Shown here: piece by piece, positions 9,001 through 16,306 of the stretch
How the letters are laid out: each line of letters begins with the position of its first letter
Numbering within the stretch: position 1 is the stretch's first letter
DNA from: Lentisphaeria bacterium
GTDB taxonomy: Bacteria; Verrucomicrobiota; Lentisphaeria; Victivallales; Victivallaceae
DNA: 64,000 nt
Assembly (NCBI GenBank): GCA_900768505.1
Contig: CAAGED010000012.1
Location: 52,710 to 116,709 of the forward strand
Direction: 5' to 3'
Notes under the pieces: model-generated
What the model was told of the DNA's origin: nothing
What the model saw: only the letters and a program-made list of their open reading frames with translations
The model's database searches: none
Translations under genes and position numbers: made by a program

Positions 9001-11781
9001 TATCACTGTGCGGCGCAACACAAGATTATTGTAAACATTTTCATAACTACTAATGCCTATTTCTCCATATACTTTCAGTAAATTAGTATTGGTATAAGCA
9101 GAATTTTTCACCAGATTTTCAGAATAAATTATTGTTGAGTGGTTGTCACCAAATTCATAGGAAACGCCGTTAAGTTCAATACTCCCAGAGGATGATGTCA
9201 AAATATACCCGGCGACCGGGGTGTTTGGATTGGCAAAACTCACCGCTGTAACATCGACATTATATACCAAAGATGAGTTTTCCAACAATGACAATTTACT
9301 GCCCCGGGTGATATTAACCTGAACCCCGCTGTATTCTTCATTAGTACCATACTTGCCGATTAAATTATCTCCCCAGGTCAACGCGGCATTTCCGGCCATA
9401 TACAAAGATGAATAATTGTCCAAACTCATAACGTTGCCGTTATTAAAGGTATCAGACTTAAGATAATTCAGGGTAATATCCTGATAACTTACCATGTTTG
9501 AAATATTTAGGGAAAGTAAACCGAATTCGTTGGCGGTGGAATTTTCTCCATTCAAAATCAACGTGGCATACCTGCCTGAAAGTGTTCCTAAAACAACATT
9601 ATCGTCAACAACAGCCCCTCCGAAAGATGAAAAACCGGTAACAGTCAACACTGTATTATATAGGTTAAAACCTCCACCGATCTGATGTCTGGCCGCATAA
9701 GCAGCAAGGTTGGAACCATTTAGATTGATTGTCGAATTATAGGCATTAAATGAGCCAACATGCTCATTGCCCTCACGCAAAATCTGCATGTAGGCGCTGT
9801 TTGTCATCGTGAACGTTGTCCCGTAATTGATAGATAACGACGCATCAATACCAATCACCAGGGAAGCTGGATTAGCAGTAGCTGAATCAGCGGACTGCCG
9901 TTTTGCATCGAAAGAAATATTACCTAAATGTTCCGACAAACCAACCGCCAGATTCCCCTCAATCGACAAAGCTCCGGTACCGCTGAAATCCGCCTTGACG
10001 AACGTGCCGGTTCCGTCGCCCGTGACCACAAAGGTTCCACTTACGACAGTGATATTAGCCATAACAAAGTCGGCGCCATCCGCAACGTCCATTGTGTAAT
10101 TACCGCCGCCCATGAAGGTGATGTGTACTGCAGTATTGGCAAAATCTGACAGCGTAAATTTTCTTCCTTTGTCTTCTGGATCATTTACTTTATAAAAATC
10201 CAATTCCAGCAGATTTCCGCTTCCGGTGGTGTAGAAATCACCACCGGTAACCGATACGGTCATTGTAAAATCTGTACTCGGATTAAGGATAATATCGTCA
10301 TAAAGCGCACCAAAGCTGCCCGGATTATTCTCCGGGTGATAAATATAAGAATAATCTATCTGATCGACCCACGGAATCTGATTTTTATTAGCGGCATCCT
10401 TGCCGCCAACAACATCCATGGCCGCTGCTACATCACAATGGGTCAACCGGGCAATCTGATTAACCAAAGATTGATTATCAGGTGTGGAGGCAAATTTGGT
10501 ACCGTAAAACATAATGTCGGCACCATCGGCCAGGCCATTACTCCACCGCTCCAAGTTTTCCCTCGTGGAGTTTCTACTTAGGTAAGCGGAATCAATCGTA
10601 TCCATTCCGATACGGATTTTCCCGTCCGTGCCCTTTGCTACAATATGCAACGCATCGTAATACTTTCCCGGAGTATCGGGAAAACCATCACCATCCGTGT
10701 CAATCGTTGGGGAATTTAAAAAATTGGTTATTGAACTTACTCCACCACTGGGCAGAACTTGAATTACTCTGAAACCATTCGGAGCCTGATACTTCGGCTC
10801 GTCTTCACTTCCGGTGTTTTCCCAGCCCAAACTCTTGCAAATGGCATTCCACTCGCTATCAGTTATCGATGCATCGCGAACCACCAACTGTTTAAGTTCG
10901 CGAATTGTGTCATTATATTCCAGGAGCGATGAATCAAAATAATCCTGCACGTCAGTAGTAAGATTTTCGTCCTCAGTGAAATTTGGATCTAAAAGTACAT
11001 TACCGGCGGCGTCCACTCCATATTCCAGTGTCCAATTGGCCGGGTCATCATCATACGCATGAGTTGCATCTGCGTCACCGGTGGAATCAGTGGAGGCAAA
11101 AACATTACTATCCGTCGCTTTGGCGATGGCTTTTATAGTTTCGATTGATTTATCTGTCGCTGCAGCATCTGATGCAAAAATATCAATCTGCCCGTCAGCA
11201 GCCATGCTGTTTTTTATGGCATCCCAAATATTCTGATCGCCTATCGTCGAACTGTTAGTTGGAGTTTCTTCCCATTTTTCCTGAGCCGCGGTGCCTGCAT
11301 TCTTGGAAACAACGATCAACGACCCGTCACTATCATGATTGCAGATAATACCAAGACGATCAATCTCAGTTACATTCTTATCGCTTAACAAATCGGTCAG
11401 CTGCTTCACCAAGCCGGCACTGTCAGTCTTTGATGAATCGTATTCAATTACCCAAGTACCAGCTTTTTCCGCCGAATCAACCAGAAAATCATATCGCGCC
11501 ACATTTTTATCTATAAACAACACATTAACCCCGCCCGCAAGCGGCGCTCTTAATGGGCCGGCCGCGGCCAAGGTTTGAAGTAATTCGCTTTGTTCATCCC
11601 GGCCGTCTGCTGCCTCAGCGTTGGCATCAGCGGCCCGGTTTTCTTTTTGCGCATCTTGCGCCTCATTATCTGCCTGTTGACGAGCCGCCTCTTCCGCTTC
11701 CCTGGCCTGCTGCTCGGCATTTGCGACGTCTGCTACCGCAGCACCATCGAACAATATTCGATCTTCCAATTGATACAACAT
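1..11781 (-). CDS. Giant Pmp-like surface protein, LEPR-XLL/DUF4347-type (partial, C-terminus outside window)
   Basis: The frame stays open from an ATG at 11781 (preceded by an AAGGTGAG ribosome site) to the window edge, giving at least 3927 residues. I checked many lines for in-frame stops and found none. The N-terminus, MLYQLEDRILFDGAA, resembles the LEPR-XLL tag of giant exported proteins. An Ala/Glu/Gln-rich linker (about 15-60) follows, then two DUF4347-like domains (about 84-460), then thousands of residues of Asn/Gly-rich beta-helix sequence. Part of this carries FxxN and GGxY motifs like chlamydial Pmp repeats. RDIGAxE motifs mark module ends, and a Tyr/Asp/Gly-rich segment (about 3190-3730) is followed by a second beta-helix start with GGGLYIS. 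It is probably exported and anchored on the cell surface as an adhesin or similar. It lies 252 bp downstream of a TolC-like gene on the same strand, with the rest of a candidate export apparatus divergent. The C-terminal anchor cannot be seen. Confidence 0.85.
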   Translation of the reverse strand, partial: MLYQLEDRILFDGAAVADVANAEQQAREAEEAARQQADNEAQDAQKENRAADANAEAADGRDEQSELLQTLAAAGPLRAPLAGGVNVLFIDKNVARYDFLVDSAEKAGTWVIEYDSSKTDSAGLVKQLTDLLSDKNVTEIDRLGIICNHDSDGSLIVVSKNAGTAAQEKWEETPTNSSTIGDQNIWDAIKNSMAADGQIDIFASDAAATDKSIETIKAIAKATDSNVFASTDSTGDADATHAYDDDPANWTLEYGVDAAGNVLLDPNFTEDENLTTDVQDYFDSSLLEYNDTIRELKQLVVRDASITDSEWNAICKSLGWENTGSEDEPKYQAPNGFRVIQVLPSGGVSSITNFLNSPTIDTDGDGFPDTPGKYYDALHIVAKGTDGKIRIGMDTIDSAYLSRNSTRENLERWSNGLADGADIMFYGTKFASTPDNQSLVNQIARLTHCDVAAAMDVVGGKDAANKNQIPWVDQIDYSYIYHPENNPGSFGALYDDIILNPSTDFTMTVSVTGGDFYTTGSGNLLELDFYKVNDPEDKGRKFTLSDFANTAVHITFMGGGNYTMDVADGADFVMANITVVSGTFVVTGDGTGTFVKADFSGTGALSIEGNLAVGLSEHLGNISFDAKRQSADSATANPASLVIGIDASLSINYGTTFTMTNSAYMQILREGNEHVGSFNAYNSTINLNGSNLAAYAARHQIGGGFNLYNTVLTVTGFSSFGGAVVDDNVVLGTLSGRYATLILNGENSTANEFGLLSLNISNMVSYQDITLNYLKSDTFNNGNVMSLDNYSSLYMAGNAALTWGDNLIGKYGTNEEYSGVQVNITRGSKLSLLENSSLVYNVDVTAVSFANPNTPVAGYILTSSSGSIELNGVSYEFGDNHSTIIYSENLVKNSAYTNTNLLKVYGEIGISSYENVYNNLVLRRTVITDTNGTVYTVKGDFTIDARFSSEVAFVMDNNFHSGNKLVLNSVMQYIGNNNSRGYISAINNSVELNYRTDSLVYLGNYDRTATDRNIYALYVGDNSLNGELTGVRKSLVINVSQEPTEIIDPADPDKVMSTGTIGLAFTFSLKVGDIALSNYNLYTRLDNHVLYEVTDRSTTYIDGIINSGSDGKFDSKSYTFNVVDYSADDYIVVNNNDSGRGSLRAALEYITNTRNNGGKIVFGEEMNGQTISLRSSLMVNSIISFDMDMIYDNINFKWDRGVVTELYQGTMININSNAALVASKIDFDGGEINYGYVGSGQQMGGAIYNNGGYVKLTDSNFSNFSINGMGAAVYNVGTFVGERLSFINNIAGKNSAALVNTAVDNEYGKLIGALYLKNVKFKGGSVGLADGKSDTAIFNSNNGIFYIGNGDVEAGDTAIAAGSAVLENISISGTHSGAVTNSGKLTMLNTTIANNYGVAINNFSNPGSIYAENVTIVNNKNLSYNSLDAVEGSDQFICINSIVQKYEADSSIDFTDTNSIKNQNLYLYSHDGHKLGAFQGNSTIYEFSYGSIFGENYTLSDNGGYVETLAISGDSLALASDKKYFNNVQNNISYRLDFNDTGLKRQDARGFMASGYRDFGAYEYNGIVAFNADTGVGYTTVTAAVNAAVSGQTIELAETRLNDGNIGGNIIIGAGKDIIIAGQGDGSYLDMKLNYIHLKDNVTNSIFVRISNVTFANNSNESVIVNNNNNLLLDNVTFINNKRAIDNIGGYVVVEESLFLHNENVDGGAISVSNNGNLYIGNSSLYNNYAQNGGAVYFTGNGTMVLDRVTMGYNTASQGGAVYVSSDSGILDIRNTTIASNKAEYGSAVYIYSGIGEATFSISSSTIAYNVSTVGKGAVYNNNVTAYLLNTLITENYLLKNGNLIDHDDVSGQAPQSAKYNISGDFITFNSIFETTYLYDEETDKYIFNGNFEDSRLKDNGGYQYTLMLSANSLAVDGGIVTGNDGFDQRGYQFVAVNNENLASYDRIGAGTARDIGAVERGGYIGYYTVNGGTGKNYFSSFEILEPEWNPETGVKPENTNGFAYTDGKEYVRDGIKSVNIYLNSTRILTERTYDIQTSYLKGINNNSDWEHQDITISFFGARDGGTVISGGLDHAIFTYSGSVKYEGTLTVDNDSAALSEDGIPALNYIGSLSIKGGNISFDRMTLRDSLGSAISADRSTIYQYILSSSLQHGYFENVKYAYSDGVANAQLSLNEVTVTNSMALGGTAKLNVYSISEKIVGADYHLEIGYNQLTDEDGGNVHYGADVRSVVSTTEKGETLYNFKVAFFDTTMSHVGGVMEVNDDGGAVSDYVFARYDYGSGMGIETIPEKDLGSYSIVVNNSSFYGNYAKGMGGAIASSGGAEISNSTLAYNIAGAGGALALSYNVTGSTIAYNVALGHYQEFYTLKDNLVVKVFGGVIEGGAGLGVERKYDSDGERIYKSSIVGKNYSSGSVNWNDQVIGNTKLNLDDYNVYETTNSFNGSISETTRVTKYNYFTMPTLGESFATAKPLVFFNGVLADFGGWTKTLSIRGAAWFDSAAFDGVYDQTTGTDQRGYGVANGYRDIGAFEAGGNYAYANGKGYSSIAALLARPEAATDGVFEITLANTRITDRNIRLDGKINITGGVDTSGNVLTYFDANRLGRVFNITSESAVVSLTNLILMNGVAMKTSVLGSDGGGLIASSGNLTLTNITGQNSFAQNAGGAVYSTMNLSVNGSSFVNNRANVGGGIYASGTSVSAKDVTFFANYAHDGGGMYVQNLNLTGGGLVFEKNYATNDAAGLYILGDDTTNIDIAASFTDNYVLGSGAALNMIGGAKFAGNLHVADNIAIHDGGGIYMLNTAVIDLKGNFDDNRSVLGMGGGAYIGNVVTSANIMSTFLENQSFGNGGGLYIYGNTVDDVNMADLTLNLVDFIKNATLGSGGGAYIFNFRNVVFSSVNFGSSGTIASMNGNSAFGDGGGLYIKEVDNFTGKKLGFGDNRAGQSLGIDIKASNDGLATGGAAYFLNVGTISMTNMRVSDNRLGGDVRLDEYIHGGITVLADKSARRTTTKIEIFNTDFLYNSGASLYVDALKAEIRLDSSSFDNEHSALSSTAFLSYGAYVKNAASMYVVNSTFSHNYVNLMVKNLTDTVNGLTINFSTIAYAYTRTNNPETIYGGVGLQLDNGTLNISNSIVAYNMIVLNNGVNGVTVRSSHHNVFENLLSSSSQAINGFQGTQKQLNNLIWGSDVAGNYIEIQSYYNGNEFTNKGKVLTSNGNLVGYDETARGFIRTNLYLDSRSLYHGAQNTQSLALTSKDSIAYHYKLNGVEVRPGEMDDSTFYDQNGNIRTGIEMYFQRYERNEITGMVDLVTYTYSADIKDRDMSGNITKGELVEVSRDVNVKGAEVTAEGKYIVVYKYTEQQSIIYVDGVASNANDIFYRYEMNELTGNNDRVGKYQYNDKTRNWEYFKIDADGNEMSQGEVLKDGMSYEVQTQDGRVVNIDYVAKCWMEVIAREDGTITRNIINQDLFFTEDGKVFQGNKIDVAVDEFGNVTDFYQWNQVHGKWQHTTMDAEGNFSTTWINGQVSVTDLNGIEYHYELNQSVRDVDGNYYNFDQVSADGSEIKFTNSASGVTQTFTFDGTKWVDGNNNVLILDGGDISAYNGRAQVLRGLVMTDGSMRYEIVTRDVIQNAQGDNVQPDENGRIVVSPGMSLEYNFSERLWYSVDSDGIRTKLQDGDKFTKADGEVYIFKSNGCIDERVENVKELSGEFSGRVSIGAVEPNYYLTVTSNHNGFSDKILQNVTSDDSALTFADRMFTDGVSLQEAIYWLDNYTMSGIDYGILLETGKRLESNFDVDRYVKFSDTMIDSGKTTITNDLDKNSYFIRKDIVIGGGNVGNLTEAERYDDKNHFFEFDNTYLAQDSANRIVLDGNGAQSGLLIVSGIDRVNADVVASINNITITNGRATSSTSNNGGGLYISSGNVRDLDNNLNIDCP
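600..2200 (-). other. Tyr/Asp/Gly-rich repetitive segment of the giant protein
   Basis: Residues about 3190-3730 differ from the beta-helix around them. They contain loosely repeated pieces such as FYRYEMNELTGNN, YFQRYERNEITG, YDQNGNIRTG and FKIDADGNEM, spaced about 20-30 residues apart. They look somewhat like YD/RHS-type or beta-hairpin repeats. I do not recognise a named domain. Confidence 0.5.
3020..3900 (-). repeat. Pmp-type FxxN / GG[GA]xY repeat cluster in the giant protein
   Basis: About eleven units of roughly 27 residues can be read here. Examples are FLENQSFGNGGGLYI, FIKNATLGSGGGAYI, FDDNRSVLGMGGGAYI and FVNNRANVGGGIYA. In DNA the Gly triplets appear on the plus strand as recurring GCCGCCGCC or GCCGCCACC blocks. 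The combination of FxxN and GGA[ILVY]-like motifs is the hallmark of the chlamydial polymorphic membrane protein repeat family, which forms right-handed beta-helices. Confidence 0.75.
4195..4215 (-). other. Module-end motif RDIGAFE (copy 1)
   Basis: DQRGYGVANGYRDIGAFE ends a beta-helix module at about residue 2523. The DIGAYE-type ending is remembered from choice-of-anchor Q proteins. The next module starts directly afterwards with GGNYAYANGKG. Confidence 0.65.
5902..5922 (-). other. Module-end motif RDIGAVE (copy 2)
   Basis: Second copy of the motif, at about residue 1954, reading GAGTARDIGAVERGG. A DQRGY block lies about 20 residues before it, as in the other copies. Confidence 0.65.
7093..7113 (-). 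other. Module-end motif RDFGAYE (copy 3)
   Basis: Third copy, at about residue 1557, reading ARGFMASGYRDFGAYEYNG. The following residues, AFNADTGVGYTTVTAAVN, look like the start of a new beta-helix module. Confidence 0.65.
10400..11530 (-). other. Two tandem DUF4347-like domains with lost active-site residues
   Basis: Within the giant protein, residues about 84-270 read like a DUF4347 domain: VLFIDKNVARYDFL, then IICNHDSDGSL, then IDIFASDAAAT, and WTLEYGVD at the end. Residues about 360-460 repeat the plan with DALHIVAKGTDGK, ADIMFYGTKFAS and CDVAAAMDVVGG. Remembered family members have a HIVSHG block and a YGC block, resembling the His/Cys dyad of caspase-like folds. Here copy 1 keeps His149 but has Ser204 where Cys is expected. 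Copy 2 has Lys383 for His and Thr428 for Cys. They are probably non-catalytic recognition or folding domains. Confidence 0.7.
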
Positions 11782-12033
11782 TTCTCACCTTCGCTTTTTT
11801 TACCGCCACTATATCCACAAAATCAACCCCGGCGGTTCTGTCGTTTAAAAAAACACGGCGCTCTCATTTTAGAGCTTTTACTATCTGTAAAAGTCCACCT
11901 TCCGTGAACTGTTCTGAATTTTTATGAATCATCCTGCATCTCGTTTAACCGCTATTTTTCAAGCCAAGTAAAGCTGCCGGATAATTCACACATAATTTCC
12001 ATTTTACCGACTACACACAGTCGATAGCAATTT

Positions 12034-13674
12034 TTAGTTGGTTTGCACCTCCCGACTCTTGATATTCTCCTGCTCAAACAGCAAATCAAGTTGATTGCGA
12101 AGTGAGGAGTTGGGGTCTATTGTGTTATTATGTATTTCAATTCCATTATACTTCATTACATTATCGCGCATCAGCGCCTGTTCGCGTTTCATACGGTCGG
12201 CATCCACTTCCACGCCAGCCAAAACACTCTCCTGCTGCTTGATTTCCTCCAAAATTTCGTTCAACGTCGCTTCGGAAATCTCTTCCAAACCTACGGTATT
12301 AAGCAACCGGTAATAAGCCACATAATAGTTGCTCATGGCCAAAGTACGGGAAATCATCGCCTCCACAGTCTCCATTTCCATACGATCCAGCACCAGGCGA
12401 GATAGCGTTCCTGATCCTTCGCTCTTGGCACGTGCGGTTTCCAGCGATTCCTTATGGGTCAAATAAATATTTTCCTGCAACCGGTAACGATCCTCCACGT
12501 CCAAAATATTGGCGTGAGCCATACGAACCTGTGCCATGATGCCGACCGACAAGGCGAGACGACGCAATTTAATCTCTTCCGCCTCGGAATTTTTTGCCCG
12601 CAACTCAGCAACCTGCTGCGGCAACTTCATTAAATTATAAGCTGAACGCACCGCCACTTCCCACCAGGTCTGATTGTAAAGGAACGGGTTGTTGCTGTTG
12701 GTCAAATCCGCAGTGGCGCGAACTGACGGAATCATCATCAAAATAGTCTTATAACACTCAGTGGTGGTAATATTCGATTGGGTATCCAACTGGTAAAGTT
12801 CCGGACGTTCAACCAGAGCAATCTTTTCCAAATCTTCCGGTGCCGGCAATGTTACCGACTTGAACTCTTTCAACGCCGAGGTATCCACCATAATTTTACT
12901 GCCAGGACGCAATCCCATCAAAGCCCGCAACTCAATGCATGAGTTGTTGTAATTACGACGATATTCAGTCAAACGCTGCATCAAATTATAAAAACGTTTC
13001 CGCTCGTCCAAGACCATCATCCGGTCCACTGCGCTGGATTCGGCCAACTGCTTGAACGTATCCAACAATCCGTCGCAACGCTTGAGCAACTCCTCTGTCT
13101 GATCAATAGCATCCTGAGTAGCGGCAACCTTAAAGTAGGCGCGAACCACCTCCAATGTCAAATTCTGCTGAGCCCGGCGGCGCTGTTCCTTGGCAATCAT
13201 CTGCCGGTCGTGTGCCTGTACGGTATTAAAAAAAGCCAAACCGAAATCCAGCAGACTCAAAGCAAATTCCACCTTAAAGTCGTTTTCATTCTCATCCGAA
13301 CTTCTGCTGTATGCGTAGGTTTGAGAACCGGTCAAAATATTCTGACTGGAAGATCCCGGCATGTTTGAACGCACCCGATAATCATTGCTGACAATCAAAT
13401 CCGGCAACATTCCCAACGCAGAGGCGGTAACCTGTTCATTCAAGATCCGTTCCCGCAGCTCTTCAACCTGATAGTCCAAATTCCACTCCCAAGCCATTTG
13501 AATGCAATCCACCAGCGTCAAAGTGCGATTTGCATCAATATCCCGCTGGGCCGCATTCATGCGGGCAATCCACGCATCAGCGATACGGTTTTTACGAATC
13601 TCCTCACTGCTTCTGCATCCGACGAAGATCACCATCGCTATCACGCAGAGTACGATTGAATAAACGACTTTCAT
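12034..13674 (-). CDS. TolC-family outer membrane efflux lipoprotein
   Basis: The 546-residue product begins with a lipoprotein signal peptide (MKVVYSIVLCVIAMVIFVGC, lipobox Cys20). Two long helical halves follow, rich in Gln, Arg and Glu, typical of outer membrane efflux proteins. Recognisable pieces are LTLVDCIQMAWEWNLD near residue 55 and a second amphipathic block after about 330. TolC proteins form the outer membrane and periplasmic channel of tripartite exporters. It is directly upstream of the giant surface protein on the same strand and divergent from HlyD-type genes, so it is probably the exit duct for that protein. A ribosome site (TAGGAA) precedes the ATG. Confidence 0.85.
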   Translation of the reverse strand: MKVVYSIVLCVIAMVIFVGCRSSEEIRKNRIADAWIARMNAAQRDIDANRTLTLVDCIQMAWEWNLDYQVEELRERILNEQVTASALGMLPDLIVSNDYRVRSNMPGSSSQNILTGSQTYAYSRSSDENENDFKVEFALSLLDFGLAFFNTVQAHDRQMIAKEQRRRAQQNLTLEVVRAYFKVAATQDAIDQTEELLKRCDGLLDTFKQLAESSAVDRMMVLDERKRFYNLMQRLTEYRRNYNNSCIELRALMGLRPGSKIMVDTSALKEFKSVTLPAPEDLEKIALVERPELYQLDTQSNITTTECYKTILMMIPSVRATADLTNSNNPFLYNQTWWEVAVRSAYNLMKLPQQVAELRAKNSEAEEIKLRRLALSVGIMAQVRMAHANILDVEDRYRLQENIYLTHKESLETARAKSEGSGTLSRLVLDRMEMETVEAMISRTLAMSNYYVAYYRLLNTVGLEEISEATLNEILEEIKQQESVLAGVEVDADRMKREQALMRDNVMKYNGIEIHNNTIDPNSSLRNQLDLLFEQENIKSREVQTN

Positions 13675-14048
13675 TTCCTAAAGCTCCCTTTTGAGAATAT
13701 ATAATATTATTATTTTTTATCCATTTTCCTTAACCATCATTTTTCATCCAAACACAGATGGTCGCTAATTATATACAGCTTCAGAAGCAAATATTCAAAT
13801 TGATTTTTATTTTTTTTTTGATTTTTCTCATTTTTTTCTATAAAACAAATGTTTGAAATCATATTTTGGCAAAATTTTGCATTCATTTTGCTTTTCCACT
13901 TGAATTTATCGCCTATTAGATATATTGTCCTTTGATTGTTGCCAACACATTATTTTAAGGGGAAAAAGATGGCAGCGCTATTCATTAAATAATACATAAA
14001 AAATCAATCAATTCAGTATTTACTGATTTTAAACGGGGTAGTCAAAAT
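13675..14048. promoter_or_regulatory. Divergent AT-rich promoter region of the export locus
   Basis: This 374-bp gene-free stretch separates the tolC-like gene from the hlyD-like genes and must carry promoters in both directions. A possible plus-strand -10 (TATATT, 13921-13926) has an ACTTGA-like -35 17 nt upstream (13898-13903). Long T and A runs are present and no ORF of note is seen. Confidence 0.4.
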
Positions 14049-14864
14049 ATGAACAATTTAAAATTAGCAGCTCTTATAGCAGTTACCTGCATTGCAACTC
14101 CTTTTGTCGCGTCCGATACTCCCGTGATTCCGAACCAGATCAACCCGGACGGCATCAACGAAACACTTGATGTGAAAACTGTTTTACTGCCGTTCCGCCA
14201 GGCGGTAATCTCATCCAATGTGGAGAGCGTGGTAATTAATTATGCGTTTAAAGAGGGGGAAAAATTCAAAAAAGGCGACGTTATCGCAAAACTTGATGAC
14301 CGCAGCATCCGCCAGAAGTACCAGCGGGCGCTCGCTTCAGCCAATGAATCACTGGCGGCACTTACCTTTGCCCAACGCAACTACGAAAATACCAAGGATC
14401 TTTTGAATAAAACCATCGCCAGCGCCATGGATGTCGAACGCGCCAAACTGGAGGTTGATGTTAATACGGCAAAAAAACAATTCAACGATGCCAATTTGTA
14501 CCTGGCCAAAATCGAGCAGGAGGAATGCAATATCACCGCCCCTTTTGACGGGCGTTTAAAACAAAAACTGGTGCAGGAATTTGAATATGTCCGAGTAGGT
14601 CAGCAGCTGCTTCACATCATCGATGACACCAAGCTTCTGGCAGTGATGTATATCCCGTCCACTCAAGCTCAAAAGGTAAAACTCGGCGATAAGGTCAAAC
14701 TCTTCATCGATGAAAAAAATGCCACATACACCGGCGAAATTTACGCTATTGCCAGCGACATCGATCCCGCCAGCCGAACCTTTGAAATCAGAATTCTGGT
14801 GGACAACCGCAATGGAGAACTAATCCCCGGCATGTCCGGACGCTATCAGGCTCTGCAACAGTAA
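14049..14864 (+). CDS. Periplasmic HlyD/RND-type adaptor protein
   Basis: The 271-residue product has an N-terminal signal peptide (MNNLKLAALIAVTCIATPFVAS), a lipoyl-like half-motif (VVINYAFKEGEKFKKGDVIAKLDDR, around 60-85), a helical hairpin (about 90-150), the second lipoyl half (ITAPFDGRLKQ) and a C-terminal beta-barrel (VKLGDKVKLF). This is the plan of membrane fusion proteins that bridge an inner membrane component to TolC. It is short for the family and has no membrane anchor beyond the signal peptide. It is followed 24 bp later by the next HlyD-type gene and is probably in an operon with it. Confidence 0.85.
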   Translation: MNNLKLAALIAVTCIATPFVASDTPVIPNQINPDGINETLDVKTVLLPFRQAVISSNVESVVINYAFKEGEKFKKGDVIAKLDDRSIRQKYQRALASANESLAALTFAQRNYENTKDLLNKTIASAMDVERAKLEVDVNTAKKQFNDANLYLAKIEQEECNITAPFDGRLKQKLVQEFEYVRVGQQLLHIIDDTKLLAVMYIPSTQAQKVKLGDKVKLFIDEKNATYTGEIYAIASDIDPASRTFEIRILVDNRNGELIPGMSGRYQALQQ

Positions 14865-14888
14865 CAATCGGATGGAGAACATTTTATT

Positions 14889-16304
14889 ATGCCGCAACCG
14901 CAAGATATTCAGAAAGAGTTAATCGCCGCCAAGGGCAAGCTCAACGCCATATCCTCAATCATACGTCTTGGGCACGAAGCCTTCTCCAAGATTGACCTGA
15001 TCTCCTGGGGAGAACATGTGGTAAACAATTCGATTTTAGCGATTTCATACCTGCGTTCTTCTCTTTTGGATTTCCGGGGTAAAAATCCTAAACTGCTGGC
15101 CGTCAGCGGTCAGACCAGTGTCAACGCCGATTCCGAATTCGGTTCCGAAATTACCGCAATTGCGGCCGCACTGGGAATGCCGGAAAAGATCACTGTTTTA
15201 AACCGCAACGATTTGGAAAACCAGAATGTTTCCGAAACCGCGTTGGCCGCCTTCGACTACCTCAGCGAAAACTCCCCGGCTATCCTCGCTATTCCAATTC
15301 GTACCCCCAGCAAGGATGGCGGCGAAAGCAGTTCAATGCTATGGATCGTGGAGCTGCCGCAGATTGAACAAATTCCACTGGCCAGCGCCATGGGATCATT
15401 GCTGGCTCAACATTACGGTGAATCGCTTTTCTATATCCTTAACAACAAGACAACCTCGGCATCGCTGAAAGCGGCCATTTCACGCAATAAATGGCTGGCG
15501 CCATCCCGAATTTTTCTCTACATTATTGTCGGATTTATTTTAGCGGCAGTTTTTGTCCGGATTCCTCAAAACGTCTCGGCTGAATTTGAGATTGTGCCTA
15601 ACACGGACAACATTTATTACGCCCCATACGACGGCATTATCGCCAAATGTTTTCAAAAAGACGGCGACACCATCAATGTCGGAATGCCGATTTTGGCATT
15701 CGACACCGATGAGCGCAAATTCAACTTGGCCGCGGCACTCACCGAGTATCAGCGAGTCAGTGCCCAATTGGAAATTACTCAGCGTGAAGCCATCAGCGAT
15801 GTGGCAAAACGCGCTCAGGTAAAACTGCTGGAACTCCAGAAAAACAAATGCGCCGTGGAAATCAACCGCAACAACTACTTTCTGAATCAGAGTGAGATAA
15901 AATCCACCAATCCGGGCAAACTCTCCATTGGAGAGGCAAGTAAATTGGAAGGTAAAGCCGTCCGCTCCGGCGAGAAACTTTTTGAAGTGATTGCCACTGA
16001 CAATCTGGTGGCATTGGTGCAATTGGACGAACGCAATTCATCGGTTTTGAATGCCAATCCGGCGGTGACGCTATACCTTTATACCAAACCGGAAGTGGCA
16101 ATCAGCGGCGAAATAACCTTGGTCAGCCCCAAACCGGTTCTAAACGAGCGCAAACAATATTGCTACGAAATCAAAACACGGCTTAAAAATGTTAATACCG
16201 AACTTATTTGCGGCATGCGCGGCATCGCCCGTATTACCGGCGAAAAGGTCAGCCTTGGTTACTACCTCTTCCGGCAGCTGGTACTCTGGTGGCGAAAGAT
16301 TTGA
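14889..16304 (+). CDS. HlyD-family protein with N-terminal cytoplasmic (GAF-like?) domain
   Basis: The product has 471 residues. Residues 1-200 are soluble, with no signal peptide, and have a size and alternating alpha/beta character compatible with a GAF-like sensor domain; this is a tentative guess. A single membrane segment follows (RIFLYIIVGFILAAVFVRIP, about 208-228), then a lipoyl half (YYAPYDGIIAKCFQKDGD), a helical hairpin and a beta-barrel ending in LICGMRGIARI. The C-terminus is short and Trp-rich. It is probably the inner-membrane adaptor of the locus. The next gene starts 2 nt after its stop, so the two are likely translationally coupled. Confidence 0.75.
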   Translation: MPQPQDIQKELIAAKGKLNAISSIIRLGHEAFSKIDLISWGEHVVNNSILAISYLRSSLLDFRGKNPKLLAVSGQTSVNADSEFGSEITAIAAALGMPEKITVLNRNDLENQNVSETALAAFDYLSENSPAILAIPIRTPSKDGGESSSMLWIVELPQIEQIPLASAMGSLLAQHYGESLFYILNNKTTSASLKAAISRNKWLAPSRIFLYIIVGFILAAVFVRIPQNVSAEFEIVPNTDNIYYAPYDGIIAKCFQKDGDTINVGMPILAFDTDERKFNLAAALTEYQRVSAQLEITQREAISDVAKRAQVKLLELQKNKCAVEINRNNYFLNQSEIKSTNPGKLSIGEASKLEGKAVRSGEKLFEVIATDNLVALVQLDERNSSVLNANPAVTLYLYTKPEVAISGEITLVSPKPVLNERKQYCYEIKTRLKNVNTELICGMRGIARITGEKVSLGYYLFRQLVLWWRKI

Positions 16305-16306
16305 TT

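Noticed and set aside
1..11781. RTX toxin
   Set aside because: No GGxGxDxUx nonapeptide arrays were seen in the readable part of the giant protein.
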